Assembly: GCA_964017195.1 (NCBI GenBank)
Contig: OZ024898.1
Span: 4,380,482 to 4,444,481 of the forward strand
DNA: 64,000 nucleotides
Origin: Siderastrea radians
Lineage: Eukaryota > Cnidaria > Anthozoa > Scleractinia > Rhizangiidae
Reading direction: 5' to 3'
Shown: positions 20,653 through 31,875 of the stretch, one piece after another
Layout: every line of letters begins with the position of its first letter
How positions within the stretch are numbered: the stretch's first letter is position 1
Notes under the pieces: generated by a model
Databases searched by the model: none
Told to the model about the DNA's origin: nothing
The model's input: the letters and a program-made list of their open reading frames with translations, nothing else
Made by a program: the position numbers and the translations under genes

Positions 20653-21627
20653 CAGGGCTCGACACTAACAGTGGTCTGCTCTCCATTGGCCTGTAGAAAT
20701 AACACTTTGGCCAGCTGAAGTTTGGAACACCTGGCCATTTTGGCCTGGAGAAAATTTTAAAAAAATTCACTTGATTAATTTTGAATTATTTGTGTACCTT
20801 ACTAAGTGAACTTCAAAATATTAATTTCTTAGGCTTTTAAAGTGGTACTATGATCAAAAAATCACTTTTATTTTTTCTTCGGATTTCGAAACTTTGTTTG
20901 TTAAACACTCCCCAAGCGAAATTATAAGCGTTAATTTTGAGAAGAAGACCGTTAATTTAAACAGCAATTTTCCGGTTTAATGGTCCGCCATTATTACACC
21001 AGAAAGGATACAATGACGTCATACACTCAAGAGCTGTAAAATGTAGTGTGTGAACGCGGCTTACAAATTATGCAAAACACGAGTTTGAGAGTGTGAAAGC
21101 TCAAAACTCCCGTGCTGCATACTAAATAAGGCACTTTCACACACACTGCATTCTACAGCTCGAGTGTATGACGTCATTGTATCCTTTCTGGTGTAATAAT
21201 GGCAGACCATTAAAACGGAAAATTGCAGTTTAAATTAACGGTCTTCTTCTCAAAATTAAGGCTTACAATTTCGCTTGGGGAGTGTTTAATAAACATAGTT
21301 TCGAAATCCGAAGAAAAACTAAAAGTGATTTTTTGATCATAGTACCACTTTAAAATGAAAAACATTTTCCAAGTTATGGTGCTACATATTAAACACAAGC
21401 ACGAATCGTATCTCCACCATGTTGACTGGGTTGGTCCTGAAGTCATGTTGGTCAGTCTCTTTCATAACTGTTTAGAAGTTATACTTATTACAAACTGGTT
21501 AATAGGAACGTTTGTCATTAAGATTGAGTTGCTCCTACAAGTGGCCAGTAAAATTTACCGTTTGCAGTTAAAATCTGACTGAGGTGGCCAATGGGCTAGT
21601 ACTCCACAAAGTTAATTTCGAGCCCTG
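20653..21627. mobile_element. hAT-like element with 6-bp target duplication
   Basis: Ends CAGGGCTCGA...TCGAGCCCTG are perfect inverted repeats and TGTATA is duplicated outside both (20647-20652 and 21628-21633). CAGGG termini suggest the hAT superfamily, although 8-bp duplications are usual there. It contains a later 0.5-kb hairpin element at 20835-21355. Confidence 0.66.
20835..21355. repeat. 521-bp hairpin with about 230-bp arms
   Basis: TTTTAAAGTGGTACTATGAT at the left pairs with its reverse complement ending at 21355, and the arms stay complementary to the centre near 21090 with scattered mismatches. Arms contain TGACGTCAT (CRE-like) about 160-190 bp in from each end. It has no coding capacity and is nested in the hAT-like element. 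Confidence 0.85.
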
Positions 21628-21665
21628 TGTATACATAAAATGATGCCGCTCATGCAAATGGCCTA

Positions 21666-21864
21666 AAGTCAGTTATGGAGACTTAGGGTTATTCTAACTT
21701 CTGAGTCTGTGGACAAAATCCTGTAGTGTGACCATTCAAATGAAACCTCATCAGCAGTACTTTCACATGGTACTATTTATATTATTTTTAGTACTTTACA
21801 AAATGAAATTTAGGATTCGTCTTCAATTTTTATTTTAAGCACTCTTGGGAGTGAAAGGGTTAAA
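21666..21864 (+). repeat. Dispersed repeat family B, copy 1
   Basis: Contains GAGTCTGTGGACAAAATCCT, GTGTGACCATTCAAATGAAA and ends GGAGTGAAAGGGTTAA. Matches 48302-48514 (same orientation) and 56046-56243 (inverted). The left end is degraded compared with the other copies. Confidence 0.7.
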
Positions 21865-22023
21865 GAGTAAAAACACCAGGAGGAAGATATCAAGTTGATT
21901 TTAGCACGTTAACAAGTCTTTTAACATGATTTGCAAGACATGGCAGTCCCACAAAACATCTCAATGTTTTCAAGCTGCAATTCATTTCCATCCTGGCCAT
22001 CCGTGGCCAAGGACATGCACTAA

Positions 22024-22235
22024 TTAACCCTTAAAGCCCTGATATAAAAATGCATATTCTCCTCACTATTCTCCATACGTTTCATATGGAACTAGTAAGG
22101 AGAATTTGTATAAACATCAAGATACCATATCCTTGCTGATTGCTTCCTTTATTCTCACCACTTGAATGTTTAAACAAGTAGTGATAATGTAAAGAGAAAT
22201 TTCATTTTCGTCACTGTTAAGGCTTAAAGGGTTAA
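22024..22235 (-). repeat. Dispersed repeat family A, copy 2 (inverted)
   Basis: Starts TTAACCCTTAAAGCCCTGAT and ends TTAAGGCTTAAAGGGTTAA, running opposite to copy 1. A further degenerate piece seems present at about 22490-22650. It lies just downstream of the CMC1 homologue. Confidence 0.7.
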
Positions 22236-22827
22236 TAGTTTCTTTGCAGGTTAACAAGAAGCAAGATTTGAGTACACTGCCTTTGAACAAAACTGTGCTA
22301 CTGTTGTAAATGTGACTTTTGGTATCTCCAAAGTGGTGCTACTGGAGTGAAAAAAAGTGAGGAGTCAAACCCTGTCACACCATACAAGCATTACAGTGTG
22401 AGACTAGCCTGTCAGTAAGGCTAGCACTTGACAAGCCAGTGCCCCAATAGTGACAAGCATCTTGTTTTTCCTTACAGGATCATTACTTGATCAAACATAA
22501 AGATCACGAAAATAAATGAAACAATCACAAAAGATAAACATCTTGATGGTTAAGGTAATTATCTTAACTAGTGTCACAAGGTGTACATATTAGATAAATG
22601 GAGAACAGTGATCAGGAGAACATGCACATTCATATTGGGGGTCAAGGGGTTTATGATAAAGACTCTTGGAGCATGTTCATCCCTATCCATTCCCAAAACA
22701 CATCAGCCACATGAAAGTTGAGCAAGTACAAAATGTTTCTCAAGAAATAAGTGGGACTATGAGTAAGTCGACTCTGAGTTAGTCGACTTACAGCACTTGC
22801 GTGGTACAGAGTTTTACTGCAGCAAGC

Positions 22828-25800
22828 TTACATTATAATGGAATCTTTTTTCTTTAAATCTGCTGCCTTTCCAGATTGACTATAGTTCTTTTGAAAGTCT
22901 TCTCTTTTCTTTAGGTACTCTTCCTTGCATTCATCAAAAAACTCTTTGTCTTGGTAACTAAATATAAATCACATTTAAGGAAAGCAACAAATTAGTACTG
23001 TGCCTTTCAGTGAATAATACATCAAACTCTTTGATTTTTCTTTGGCTCAAGAATAACATGTAAAATTATATTCCAAACTGTTACAAATCTTTGAAATTCT
23101 ATTTGAACTTAATAAATAATAAGTTAAATTTGTATCAGTGGCCATCTATCTTTAACCATACTATTTAAATACCTTTTTACCAGTGTTATATTTGGAAACC
23201 CAAATATGCAACAGGGTTGTCAAAAGTAGCTGGCTGCCGGCAAAATCGCCGCCTACTTCGTTATATCGGCCAGCTACTCTGCCTGGCAGTTTTTTTACCA
23301 GAGATCGCATAAATATCCCTGGATTGTTATTAAAGAGCCATCTTCCAAATACTAGCAGGTGCTTGTGTATTTCTTACAGTTGAAGATACAATGAAAATTG
23401 CCTCAAATCTGTTCACAAAATGCAAGAAAAATGCAAACTTCACTCAAGTCACTTTGCTTGACGCTTTGCTTGATTATTACAACAAACAAGAAAACATCTT
23501 ATATCTCACTTTTGAGTCTCTGAAAGTTTGGAGAGAAAAAAGCCTGGAGAGTGCTGAAAATAGCATATCAGAGCATCTAAATTTTGCTTGTGCCCGGGGG
23601 GGGGGGGGGGCACTCAACAAAATTTTATACGGGGAGGCACTGCCCCGAGGTCCAACCCCTTACATTTTTATATACCATTTTTGACAGAAAAGGTACCCCT
23701 TTTGTATACCTTCCATTGAAAAATGGTACCCCTTTCACATACCTACTTAGTAAACGAACACTGCATCCCCTTCCTAAACTCTTGGAAGGAAGTCTCCTTG
23801 TCGTTTTCATGTAGCGTTTAATAAATTAAAATGATACAGTCATAAGGTGCGTCTACTTGAAATATTTTAATTAAAGGCCCTTTTAAATACCTAAATGACA
23901 GATTTCCCTACCCTTTCATATACTTCAGCTTGTGAAATCCCTACCCTTTCATATACCTGAAGCCTGAAAAAGGTACCCTTTCGGGCAGAGCCTCCCCGTA
24001 TAGGCCATTATAGGGAGTACCCCCCCCCCCCTGGGCTTGTGCCTTTAGTGCTTGTTAGCACCTCTGGCTGCTTACTTTACAAAAATCAGCTGTCTACTTC
24101 AAAATTTTCTGACAACCCTGATATTATGAGCATTAACTTTTCTCACTAGGCTTCCTCATCACTTCCTAATTTTTTGCCATTTCCATATTCATGTCAAATT
24201 AAATTATAAAACTTAAAAAAAAAACTTGTTATCAAATTAAATCTTTTCTATTTTAAATAGTTCAATACTTACTAGCTTGTCAAGCAATCCTTCATAGCTT
24301 GATTTTCTTTTCGACAAGCCCAAACAATTGAGACAGTTCTCCTTTTTGCACACTGTGTAAAAGCTGTAAAAAACACCAGAAAGCAACTTCACAATGTATC
24401 ACTTTTCCTTTCCAAAATAGGGCATAAGTAACACCACAAACAAAATATTTGTTAATGTATGCTGTGTGATTGTTTAATAGAGAATACAATGGTGAGTGAA
24501 AATTTTACAGATTTTGCATCACAGTAGTGATTTCTTGCCCTGTCACACATACCCAATAAAAATGCTTGTGAAACTGAAAATTTTGCAAACTTTTGCTTTG
24601 AATTTCTGCAAGAATTATCAATGGCTTGAGAAGCTATATCAAACACTTGAAAGAGTGTTTCATCATCAGGTATACACTTGAAAAAGTGTTTCATCAGGCA
24701 TCCATGGCAAACACCTTGCAGTCAGTTAGAAAAAAACTTTGCTGCATTCCTGGGGGGGGGGGGGCTACTGAGTAAAGTTTTATATGGGGAGGCTCTACCC
24801 CTAGACTCTACCGCTTGACCTTTAATGTATTAATTTTTACCCAGATGGCACCCCTTTTGTTTCCCTAGAATAAAATGCACCCCTTTCTTATACCTCAAGG
24901 ATAAGCCAAAACTGTAGAACATACTACTGTCACAGCATTTTTACCTTGGCTTTCAGTTGCCCTGGGTCAGAAATAAAGGCTTGTAAGCTTTCGTGTGTTT
25001 TGCATTATTTTTGCCAAACTTTGGCAGTGACCCTTTTATACAGTTATATTTACCTGTGATCTCTTTTACTTAGCAGTGCATTTTGGTGATCCTTTAATAT
25101 GCTAAGATAACAATAGTTTTTCCTGTACCCTTTAGTATACTGCAAGCTCAAAAAAGGGCACCCCTTTTGGGCGGAGCCTCCCCATAGAGTCCACTATAGG
25201 GAGCCTCTCCCCACCCCCTCCGGGGGCTGGAACTCGTTTTTTCAACCAACTTCTCGGTGTTTCGATATCCTAATGAACCCAGCCTGATCAATCGATGAAA
25301 TCAATAATCGATAACAATCGATGACAATCAATGGCAATCGATAACAATTAATCAATTGGTATCGGAAATCGATAACCAATCGATGGCCAAAAAATTTGTG
25401 TCTTTTAATTGCCATCGATTACTATTGATTGTCATCGATTGGCATCGATTATCATCGATTTCCATATTTTTTGGGAGGTCAAAAGGGAAATATTTTACAG
25501 AAAAAACACGATGAAATGAAATTACATGATGATCACAAATTTGTCCATGGAGAACACCGCGGAGAAACCGAGTAGAGCATCAGACAAGATCCATGCTACA
25601 TTTAAATATTCCCGTCATTTATTTCTGATATCTTCTTTGATATCCGGCTTGACAATGCGAAGCAATCGTTATCCTGGTCGTCTATAGTTCCAAAATCTCT
25701 GCACTAATTCCGTTAGATTACACCATGCGCCAGATTTCGTTGGCTTGTTGCTTTGGTAAAGTAATTTCTATCTTCACGGGCACGTTTATTCCTTCTGCAG

Positions 25801-26638
25801 GACGCCTTCTTGCTTGTGATCATCGATTGGTCATCGATTGGCTGATAGCAATCGATAGCAATTAAGTAACTGTCATCGATTGTTATCGATTGATTGATTG
25901 GATTTCCGATGATCGATTGCCATCGATTGATCAGGCCGAGTAATGGGCTATTCCATTTAATATCCGCACCCCCCCGGCTGAGGAACAGTGGAATTCTTCA
26001 GGGGTAAAGGCCAGAAGCTGAGGAATTCTTTAGGGGTAAAACCCATATTATAAGTGGAAATCTTCAGGGGTAAACAGAGATTTCATGGAATTCTTCAGGG
26101 ATAAATACTTTTTTTGTGAAATTCTTCACGGGTAAACCCATTTTTTAAGGAAGTCTTCAGGGGGTAACACTTCTTAACGGAATTCTTTAGGGGTAAGAGG
26201 GAAAGGTCAGTCCTCAACCGGGGGGGGGCGGATATTAAATGGAATAGCCCAATGAGACACTCTATCTCGTGCTTGATATTATTACATGAAATCACTTCAA
26301 AAACACAATGGTCTGTATCTTCACATTCACAGCTCTTGTTTATAACAAATGAAATTTTAAGATGTATGAAATTTTCCGCTGATTTTTTTTCCTTCTGATT
26401 TAAAACAACACAACAACTTTCAGATGGTCTATATTGTCTATTGCAGCTAAGATTTCATACCTTTAACGAGGTCGTCGCATTTGGCCTTTGCTCTTTCTCT
26501 GACAATTTTAGGAATAAGAACTTCTGTTTCGACATATCGCAAATTAGCTCCACTAGCCCAAGGAGGAACATTAGGGGAGCTATGCCCTGTAGAATTGTCG
26601 CCATCCACTTTTCCCTCGTTCGCGCTCGAGGCAGCCAT
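22828..26638 (-). CDS. CMC1: CMC1 homologue, mitochondrial twin-CX9C protein, 132 aa
   Basis: Three exons on the minus strand: 26638-26461, 24363-24273 and 22957-22828. Intron 1 is phase 1 and intron 2 phase 2, and the joined frame ends in TAA. The protein has a variable N-terminus of about 30 residues, then [20 protein letters not shown], which aligns with the start of animal CMC1, and two exact CX9C pairs (C-DDLVKAFTQ-C and [11 protein letters not shown]), then [23 protein letters not shown]1 proteins act in the mitochondrial intermembrane space in copper delivery and assembly of cytochrome c oxidase. Both introns are filled with transposons. A paralog with identical intron phases lies 1.8 kb upstream on the same strand. 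Exon joins are by eye but strongly supported by homology. Confidence 0.92.
23212..24120. mobile_element. hAT-like element in CMC1 intron 2
   Basis: Ends CAGGGTTGTCA...TGACAACCCTG with inward AAAGTAGCTGGCTGCCGG. Related ends are found at 52011 and 53991, suggesting one family. The flanks (ATATGCAA versus ATATTATG) share only four bases. It is interrupted by the Mutator-like element at 23595-24034. Confidence 0.6.
23595..24034. mobile_element. Mutator-like small element, G-tract ends, copy 2
   Basis: Long G and C runs at the ends followed by ACGGGGAGGCACTGCCC / GGGCAGAGCCTCCCCGT. A perfect 9-bp target duplication GCTTGTGCC occurs at 23586-23594 and 24035-24043. The interior is a loose array of GGTACCCCTTT and CATACC phrases. 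It is nested inside a hAT-like element in an intron. Confidence 0.82.
24748..25220. mobile_element. Mutator-like small element, G-tract ends, copy 3
   Basis: Left end TGGGGGGGGGGGG then ATATGGGGAGGCTCTACCC, right end GGGCGGAGCCTCCCCAT then ACCCCCTCC. Same family as 6894-7349 and 23595-24034. The target duplication is not clear, so the exact outer ends are uncertain. It lies in CMC1 intron 1. Confidence 0.65.
25282..25936. mobile_element. Element with ATCGAT subterminal repeats
   Basis: Ends GCCTGATCAATCGATG...CATCGATTGATCAGGC are inverted repeats. About 150 bp at the left and 130 bp at the right consist of repeated AATCGATRRCA words in both orientations. The centre (25450-25790) is unique. 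CMC1 intron 1. Confidence 0.65.
25945..26250 (-). mobile_element. Harbinger-like small element with GAAGAATTCC repeats, copy 2
   Basis: Same GGGCTATTCC termini as 8340-8678 but inverted, with AAT duplicated at 25942-25944 and 26251-26253. It begins nine bases after the ATCGAT element ends, so the two sit side by side in CMC1 intron 1. The internal GGAATTCTTCAGGGGTAAA units are fewer than in copy 1. Confidence 0.82.
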
Positions 26639-26673
26639 CTTGGAATTGCCCCATCAGGCTAAGCGATCGTGCT

Positions 26674-27518
26674 ATGAGACATCGTTACTTTTTGTCAGCG
26701 GACGGCCAAGAAAAGGTAAGAAAAACCGGAAAGGACCCGGAAAGCGGAAAGCAGGAAAGGGGGCGGAAAGGGAATTAGAGACGCGAGACGAGTTAGAGGG
26801 GAATCGTAGGGGCGGTACAATCAAGAGGCATTGTTGTTTTTTTCCTTTTTATGCTGCCATCCTGAAACTTTCCTATTCCTCTTTCTGCCCTCTCTCAGTT
26901 TTTCCACATCGCATAGACTTAACCGCCTCCATTTTACCCATTCTCACCCAACTTCCTGGTCTGCGTACGTGGCAGCTGCCAAAGGGGGAGAGAAACTGGG
27001 AATCCCGCACTCACGTCTTCTAATCCCTCATCTCACTCTCTCTTTAATAACTGCCGTGCAAGCAACATGTCCTGGAATCTTGGGTTGGATTTGATGTTGT
27101 TGTTCTCGTTTTTCTAAATGTTCTATTAATATTAGTAGCCTTTTAACCTTTTTTTGCATACATTTTTGCGAACAAAAATTTTGAATGCAATATCTTGATC
27201 GGCGTCAGTGAACTGTTCATTTTTAAGCAGAGCGAGATAAAAAATATATATACAGTATTTATATGTTTTCTCAACCTGCATGTTACAAGTAAAGCAAGGG
27301 CAAAGACAGTAAATTCCTGCACTAAAAATAAAGGTATAATTCATGAAAAAGAGTATGTTGTTTTTTCAGCAGTAAATTGTTCCTGGCGAAAAATACAAAT
27401 TCTAAAAAACAATCAACTTAAAGCTCTCGCAAGTTCAAATGAAATAGAACCTAAAAATAATTTTATTCCTCAACATGTTCCTTGTCCTTATGGTGGAGTT
27501 CTAAGCCCATCAAAATAA
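26674..27518 (+). CDS. Possible small plus-strand gene (unresolved exons)
   Basis: On the plus strand, 36 bp from the CMC1 start codon, ATG at 26674 opens 14 codons ending in a good donor (AAAAG then GTAAGA at 26716). Near 27371 a TTTTTTCAG acceptor precedes an open run of about 48 codons ending at TAA 27516-27518 and containing VPCPYGGVLSP. The two pieces do not join in the same phase, so at least one exon would be missing. It may be a real divergent gene or chance. No family recognised. Confidence 0.2.
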
Positions 27519-28419
27519 ACATAAAACTTGTAATTTAGTTGATCCTGGACCAGTAGAATTATAAAGAGTGGAACAAAAACAAGTTTAGTCGCATCTGTCA
27601 AGCTAGACTTGAACACAAATTCTTAACTCATTGTCAGAGTCCATTAAGATTAAGCTTTGTGAGAAGCAACAACAAGGCAAAGAATAGATCCACAAATAAT
27701 ATCTTTATAATGAGAGGTTTTTCAGTGTTTTCTTTGTCATTTGATAGTTCCTTGGTGGACATTGTAACCAAATGCTGGCACATTTTTCAGTCTGACAGAC
27801 ACAATTTTTCTGGTCAATATATTTCAAGGCGCTTCCATTCTCCTGTTCTCCCTGTCATTAGCAAAGAGGTCTTTTCAGCTTACAGAAAAACTCCAGTCAC
27901 AGAATGAAGCCATAAAATTTTCATTGAATGACAGTACAAGTTCATGCCATCTCATGATCTCAACATCATTCTTATTACACTTGTGTTCTTGGTCTGTACT
28001 GTAAGCTACGAACTTTGTTTTCTTCTTTCAAAATTCATGGCCCGCACTTTCCGGTTAATGGGCCATGCACACAAAACTTGGCCCGTAAAACGGTACAGAC
28101 CTCAGTCAGGCCTGATAGGGGAGGACTTTTATACACTAGCATTTAAGATCATTATATTCTTTCAAGACAAAGTTCAAATGTCATGAATAAACATAGGTAT
28201 GGAGCAATCACAGATATTTGTTACAAAATGTTTTGGGAAATAATCAGATCTGTTCAAGCTTATTGTTCTTAAATCCTCCAGACTTCAAAAAATGTTTGTG
28301 CTTAGTCCCAAGCTTATACTGATGAGTGTCAAGCTTTAAAATCCTCTTTCTTCACCACACACTAGGCAGTGCTGAAACATTTCTGAATAAATTAGTTCTT
28401 GATGTACTTGTTCCCTGAC
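27519..28419. other. Intergenic, nothing supported
   Basis: Sequence between the unresolved plus-strand fragment and the last exon of the CMC1-like paralog. AT-rich, with no repeat or exon I can support. Confidence 0.3.
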
Positions 28420-31400
28420 TCATGGTCTGCTGTAGACGTGATCAGACTTGAGGTTTCTCAAATATTCCTCTTTCCATAACTTAAAGTCTGCTTTTCTGTA
28501 GCTGAAAATTAAAATACCAGTAATCTCAGTATAGTCATTGTAAGCTAAAACAAGTCCTCCCATAACGTATGTGTTGTTCAAAGGACTTTTTAACTCCTGC
28601 ATTATTTTTAGAAAGAGCATATTTTAGCCAGATGAGAGACAGTTGTATTAGACATAAAGTTCTTTGCATTTCAAACTGGATTGGATTCAAACTGGATTGA
28701 ACTGGATTGCTGTTGAGTTTAGAAGGATTATTACATCTGAGTTTCAAGGTTTTATTTATTGAAGGGGCGCGATGAGTAAGTTTCAGCAATTTAAACTATT
28801 CTGTAATTAAATACAGTTTTGATCTATAATTATAATAAGAAATGCGATAATACACTAGCATGCTCTTAAGCATCATTCCACATGTTATGTATGAGGAGAG
28901 GAGTATTTATTCAAGAGAGGCATTATTTTGATTATGGTGTGGTTTGATATTTTTAAGGTATTAATTTTGGAATTGAAAAGGCCATAATTTTCATATCAAA
29001 GGGTCACCATTTATACAAAAAGAACAGAAGAATGCATGAAAAAAGTGTCAAATTAATGTACATGACAACAATGTGGACTTCCACAAAACCACAAAAAAAA
29101 GTACAATGTTCACTGACTTAATTCAAGGCTGTGCTCTAAGAAGAATCACAGGGTGCCCAAAGGCTCCCAACCATGGAATATGGGGTGCTCAGCTCTCAAG
29201 CATTATACAAAAAATTGTTTTTTTCTAGTCACCCGAAGACAAAAGTGTGTAGCCTGAGGTCCCTGGGCCCTGCTAGAGCATAGCCCTGCAGTTAGAGCTA
29301 AGATACCAGCTTTATCAAGTTTAATGTTATGTTCATTTGTTTCACTACAAATTACAAAAACCAACTCTGACATTTTATACTATGGTGAATGTTTCCAACA
29401 AACAAAGGCATTTCACATTGCCAGCATTCAAAAGAGGTAAGGCATTAATGTTGTACTCACTACTTATCCATGCATTCCTTCATTGCACGGTGTTCTTTGC
29501 GACAGGCCCATGCCAAAGAGAATGTTCGGTTATGTGCACATTTTTTAAAGGCTTTAAAGGGATTAAATAAATTAATCAAATTATTAGCATTATTCACTGG
29601 ATACTATATAAAAATTTCTAGAGCCTGATTCTTACATACCACCAGCATGCCAGCAAAATAGCTGCTTTCATTGCCTGGAATCCTGCACTGGCATACAACA
29701 GAGGCAAAGTCAGGCTTTCTCATAAACCCTCTAAGTCCTAACAGTGACAAAAATGAAATTTCTCTTTACATTATCACTACTTGTTCAAGCGTTCAAGTCA
29801 AGAGAATAAAGGAAGTGATAACCAAGGATAAGATGTCTTGATATTTAGACAAATTCTCCTGCCTAGTTCCATAAGAAATGTATGGGGAACAGTAAGGAGA
29901 ACATGCATTTTTATATCAGGGTTTAAAGGGTTAAGGGGAGGGGAAGGGGGTCCTTAATTAGCATTGATAGGTACCAGTGTTTCACTTTAGGCTTGCTAGA
30001 GGTAAGTGGTCCCCCTCTTTTTGTGAGATGTACAGCTGGTTTGCTTTTACTATTAATATCTTATTATTATTTAAATATTGCCAAGTGGGGTCACAGGCAC
30101 CCTTGGTACCCCCTGGCTATGCCCATGTATGGGAAGATACACTGACTGCCAACACAGTCACACCAATTTCACAGAGAAAAAGACCATTGGTTTTTCCAGC
30201 ATGCTGGCATTCCACCAACTGGGGGTGTAACAAACATGTTAGTACCATAAAATGGGTGTCTCAGGTATCAAAAATGATAACAAACTGTAATTCTGCATGC
30301 CATATCTCCCCTTTCTCCTTCCCTACCATTTTATAGAAAAGGGGAGTATGATGTGACTTTTGCCACATGATGCGAGTATGATGATGTGAGTATGATGTGA
30401 TTTTTGCCACTTTCAAACCGAAGAAGGCTGAAGCTTTTCGGTTGAAACATCTTTTTCAAGTGTTTGCTGTAAATGTTGTTTTACAATTCACTAGTCAGTG
30501 CCAGAAAGTCCATGAATGTATTATGTCATATCCTGACTACAATTTTATGCACCTATCAATTTAAAGCTGGCGGGGGGGGGAGGCAGGGCATGGGGTGGGG
30601 ATTTGATTGTTATTGTTGGCCCTGGGGTGGGGCTTTTGACTGATCTTGCCTTCCTGGGGGAGGGGATATTTGAATTTGTCTCCGCCCAACGTGGATCTGT
30701 TTGAAGGCCAACTTGAACGAAAGAGACTGAGACCGAAATTACTTTTCCCACGTCACGCATGCGCTCTACGTCCTTGAAATCATAAAGGATGTGTCCACAA
30801 GATCGAGAATCAGATAATCAAAGAATTTGACCGTTTTATCTCGATATTTTCGATTAATTTAGAGTTTTTTTGTTGTTGTTGATTTGAACGTTTTTAGTCA
30901 TTGCAGTATCGAAGTAAACAGGGATAAAGAGAAACCAAGTCGATTTTTTGGCCAATGCAAATGATCAGTGTACGGGCCAGTTGCTGCAATGACTGCTCCT
31001 TTCAGATGTTGTGCTTTCTGCAGCCTTTGCAGAAAACACGAACTGTTTCTTAAAGAATCTGTTGATTTTTTTATTCGATATACACAGTGTATTAAACGCA
31101 GATTGAATTTTTATTAAATAGTACCTTTGGAGATGTAGTAACGTTGAGAAGTGAAAATTATAGAGTTTTCCTGTTTTCCTTGCGTCTTTCTTGCATCCAG
31201 CCTGGGAATGATTGACAGCAATATGCCTCCCGGGATGGGGAAATTTTTGTGCATTTGACTGGGATGGTTTGCCTGTGGGCAGGGAATTTGACGGCAAATT
31301 TTTGAAAAATGTCAAATCCCCACCCCATGCCCTGCCTCCCCCCCCGCCGGCTTTAAATTGATAGGTGCATTAGTATTTCTCAAATAAATATTTCAACCTT

Positions 31401-31746
31401 TGTGCTATATCTGCCTCAACCCTTAGCTTCTCTCCATTATGTGAAACATTCATGTTAACTTAGGTTACCTTTTTATTTAAGCTTCTTTTGTTTGTTTTAT
31501 CTAGTTTTTTTTATTATTTCTGTTTTTTTTCTTTTTCGTTTTTTCCATTTTTCACCTCTGGTCACTAAGGCATGAAGGGGGTGATTTCTTGTTCAGGTGT
31601 ACCCCAATTCCTGACGGCGGTCAAGACTTCTTACCTTTTAGGAATGGATCACAGGTGACTTTAGCCTCCTCTTTCATCAAGTTTGAAATGACAAGATCTC
31701 TTTCAGCTTCACTCAAGTTTGGGTCATCGATATCAACAGCGGCCAT
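28420..31746 (-). CDS. CMC1-like twin-CX9C paralog, 94 aa
   Basis: Exons 31746-31635, 29551-29461 and 28501-28420 on the minus strand. The middle exon is 91 bp, the same as in the neighbouring CMC1 gene, and intron phases (1 then 2) are identical. The protein begins MAAVDIDDPNLSEAE, has two exact CX9C pairs (C-DPFLKAFKK-C and C-RKEHRAMKE-C) and ends KSDHVYSRP. It shares AFxxCAxxRTxSxxWACRKE and MKxC with its neighbour. A role in the mitochondrial intermembrane space and respiratory-complex assembly follows from the family. It is much shorter at the N-terminus than the CMC1 homologue. The start codon at 31746 is 130 bp from the divergent PAQR4 start. Intron 1 hosts an 822-bp Harbinger-like element. 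Confidence 0.9.
29724..29934 (+). repeat. Dispersed repeat family A, copy 3
   Basis: Runs from about TAAACCCTCTAAGTCCT to GGGTTTAAAGGGTTAA and matches copy 1 closely across TATTATCACTACTTGTTCAA and TATGGGGAACAGTAAGGAG. In intron 1 of the CMC1-like paralog. Confidence 0.7.
30548..31369. mobile_element. Harbinger-like element, 822 bp
   Basis: About 60-bp terminal inverted repeats start TGCACCTATCAATTTAAAG and continue into GGCGGGGGGGGAGGCAGGG. TTA is duplicated at 30545-30547 and 31370-31372, the typical PIF/Harbinger target. No transposase frame was seen. In intron 1 of the CMC1-like paralog. Confidence 0.78.
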
Positions 31747-31875
31747 ATTGGATTTTACCCATCGTACAACAGTCACCGGCAACCTATAGAGACCGCGGAG
31801 ACCTCGTATCTAGAATGCGGTGGCCATGTTGTAAATATTTTGAAGCCGGCCGGTTTAACATTTCAGTCGCTGATC
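31747..31875. promoter_or_regulatory. Shared divergent promoter region
   Basis: 129 bp separate the start codons of the CMC1-like paralog (minus) and the PAQR4 homologue (plus). No TATA box is evident. Sequence contains ACCGCGGAGACC and GCCGGCCGG, somewhat richer in GC than its surroundings. A bidirectional promoter is inferred from spacing. Confidence 0.5.

Noticed and set aside
26481..27023. 180-codon plus-strand frame overlapping the CMC1 first exon
   Set aside because: It runs antisense to the well-supported CMC1 exon 1 and has no motif. The GGAAAG-rich stretch explains its Lys/Arg content.
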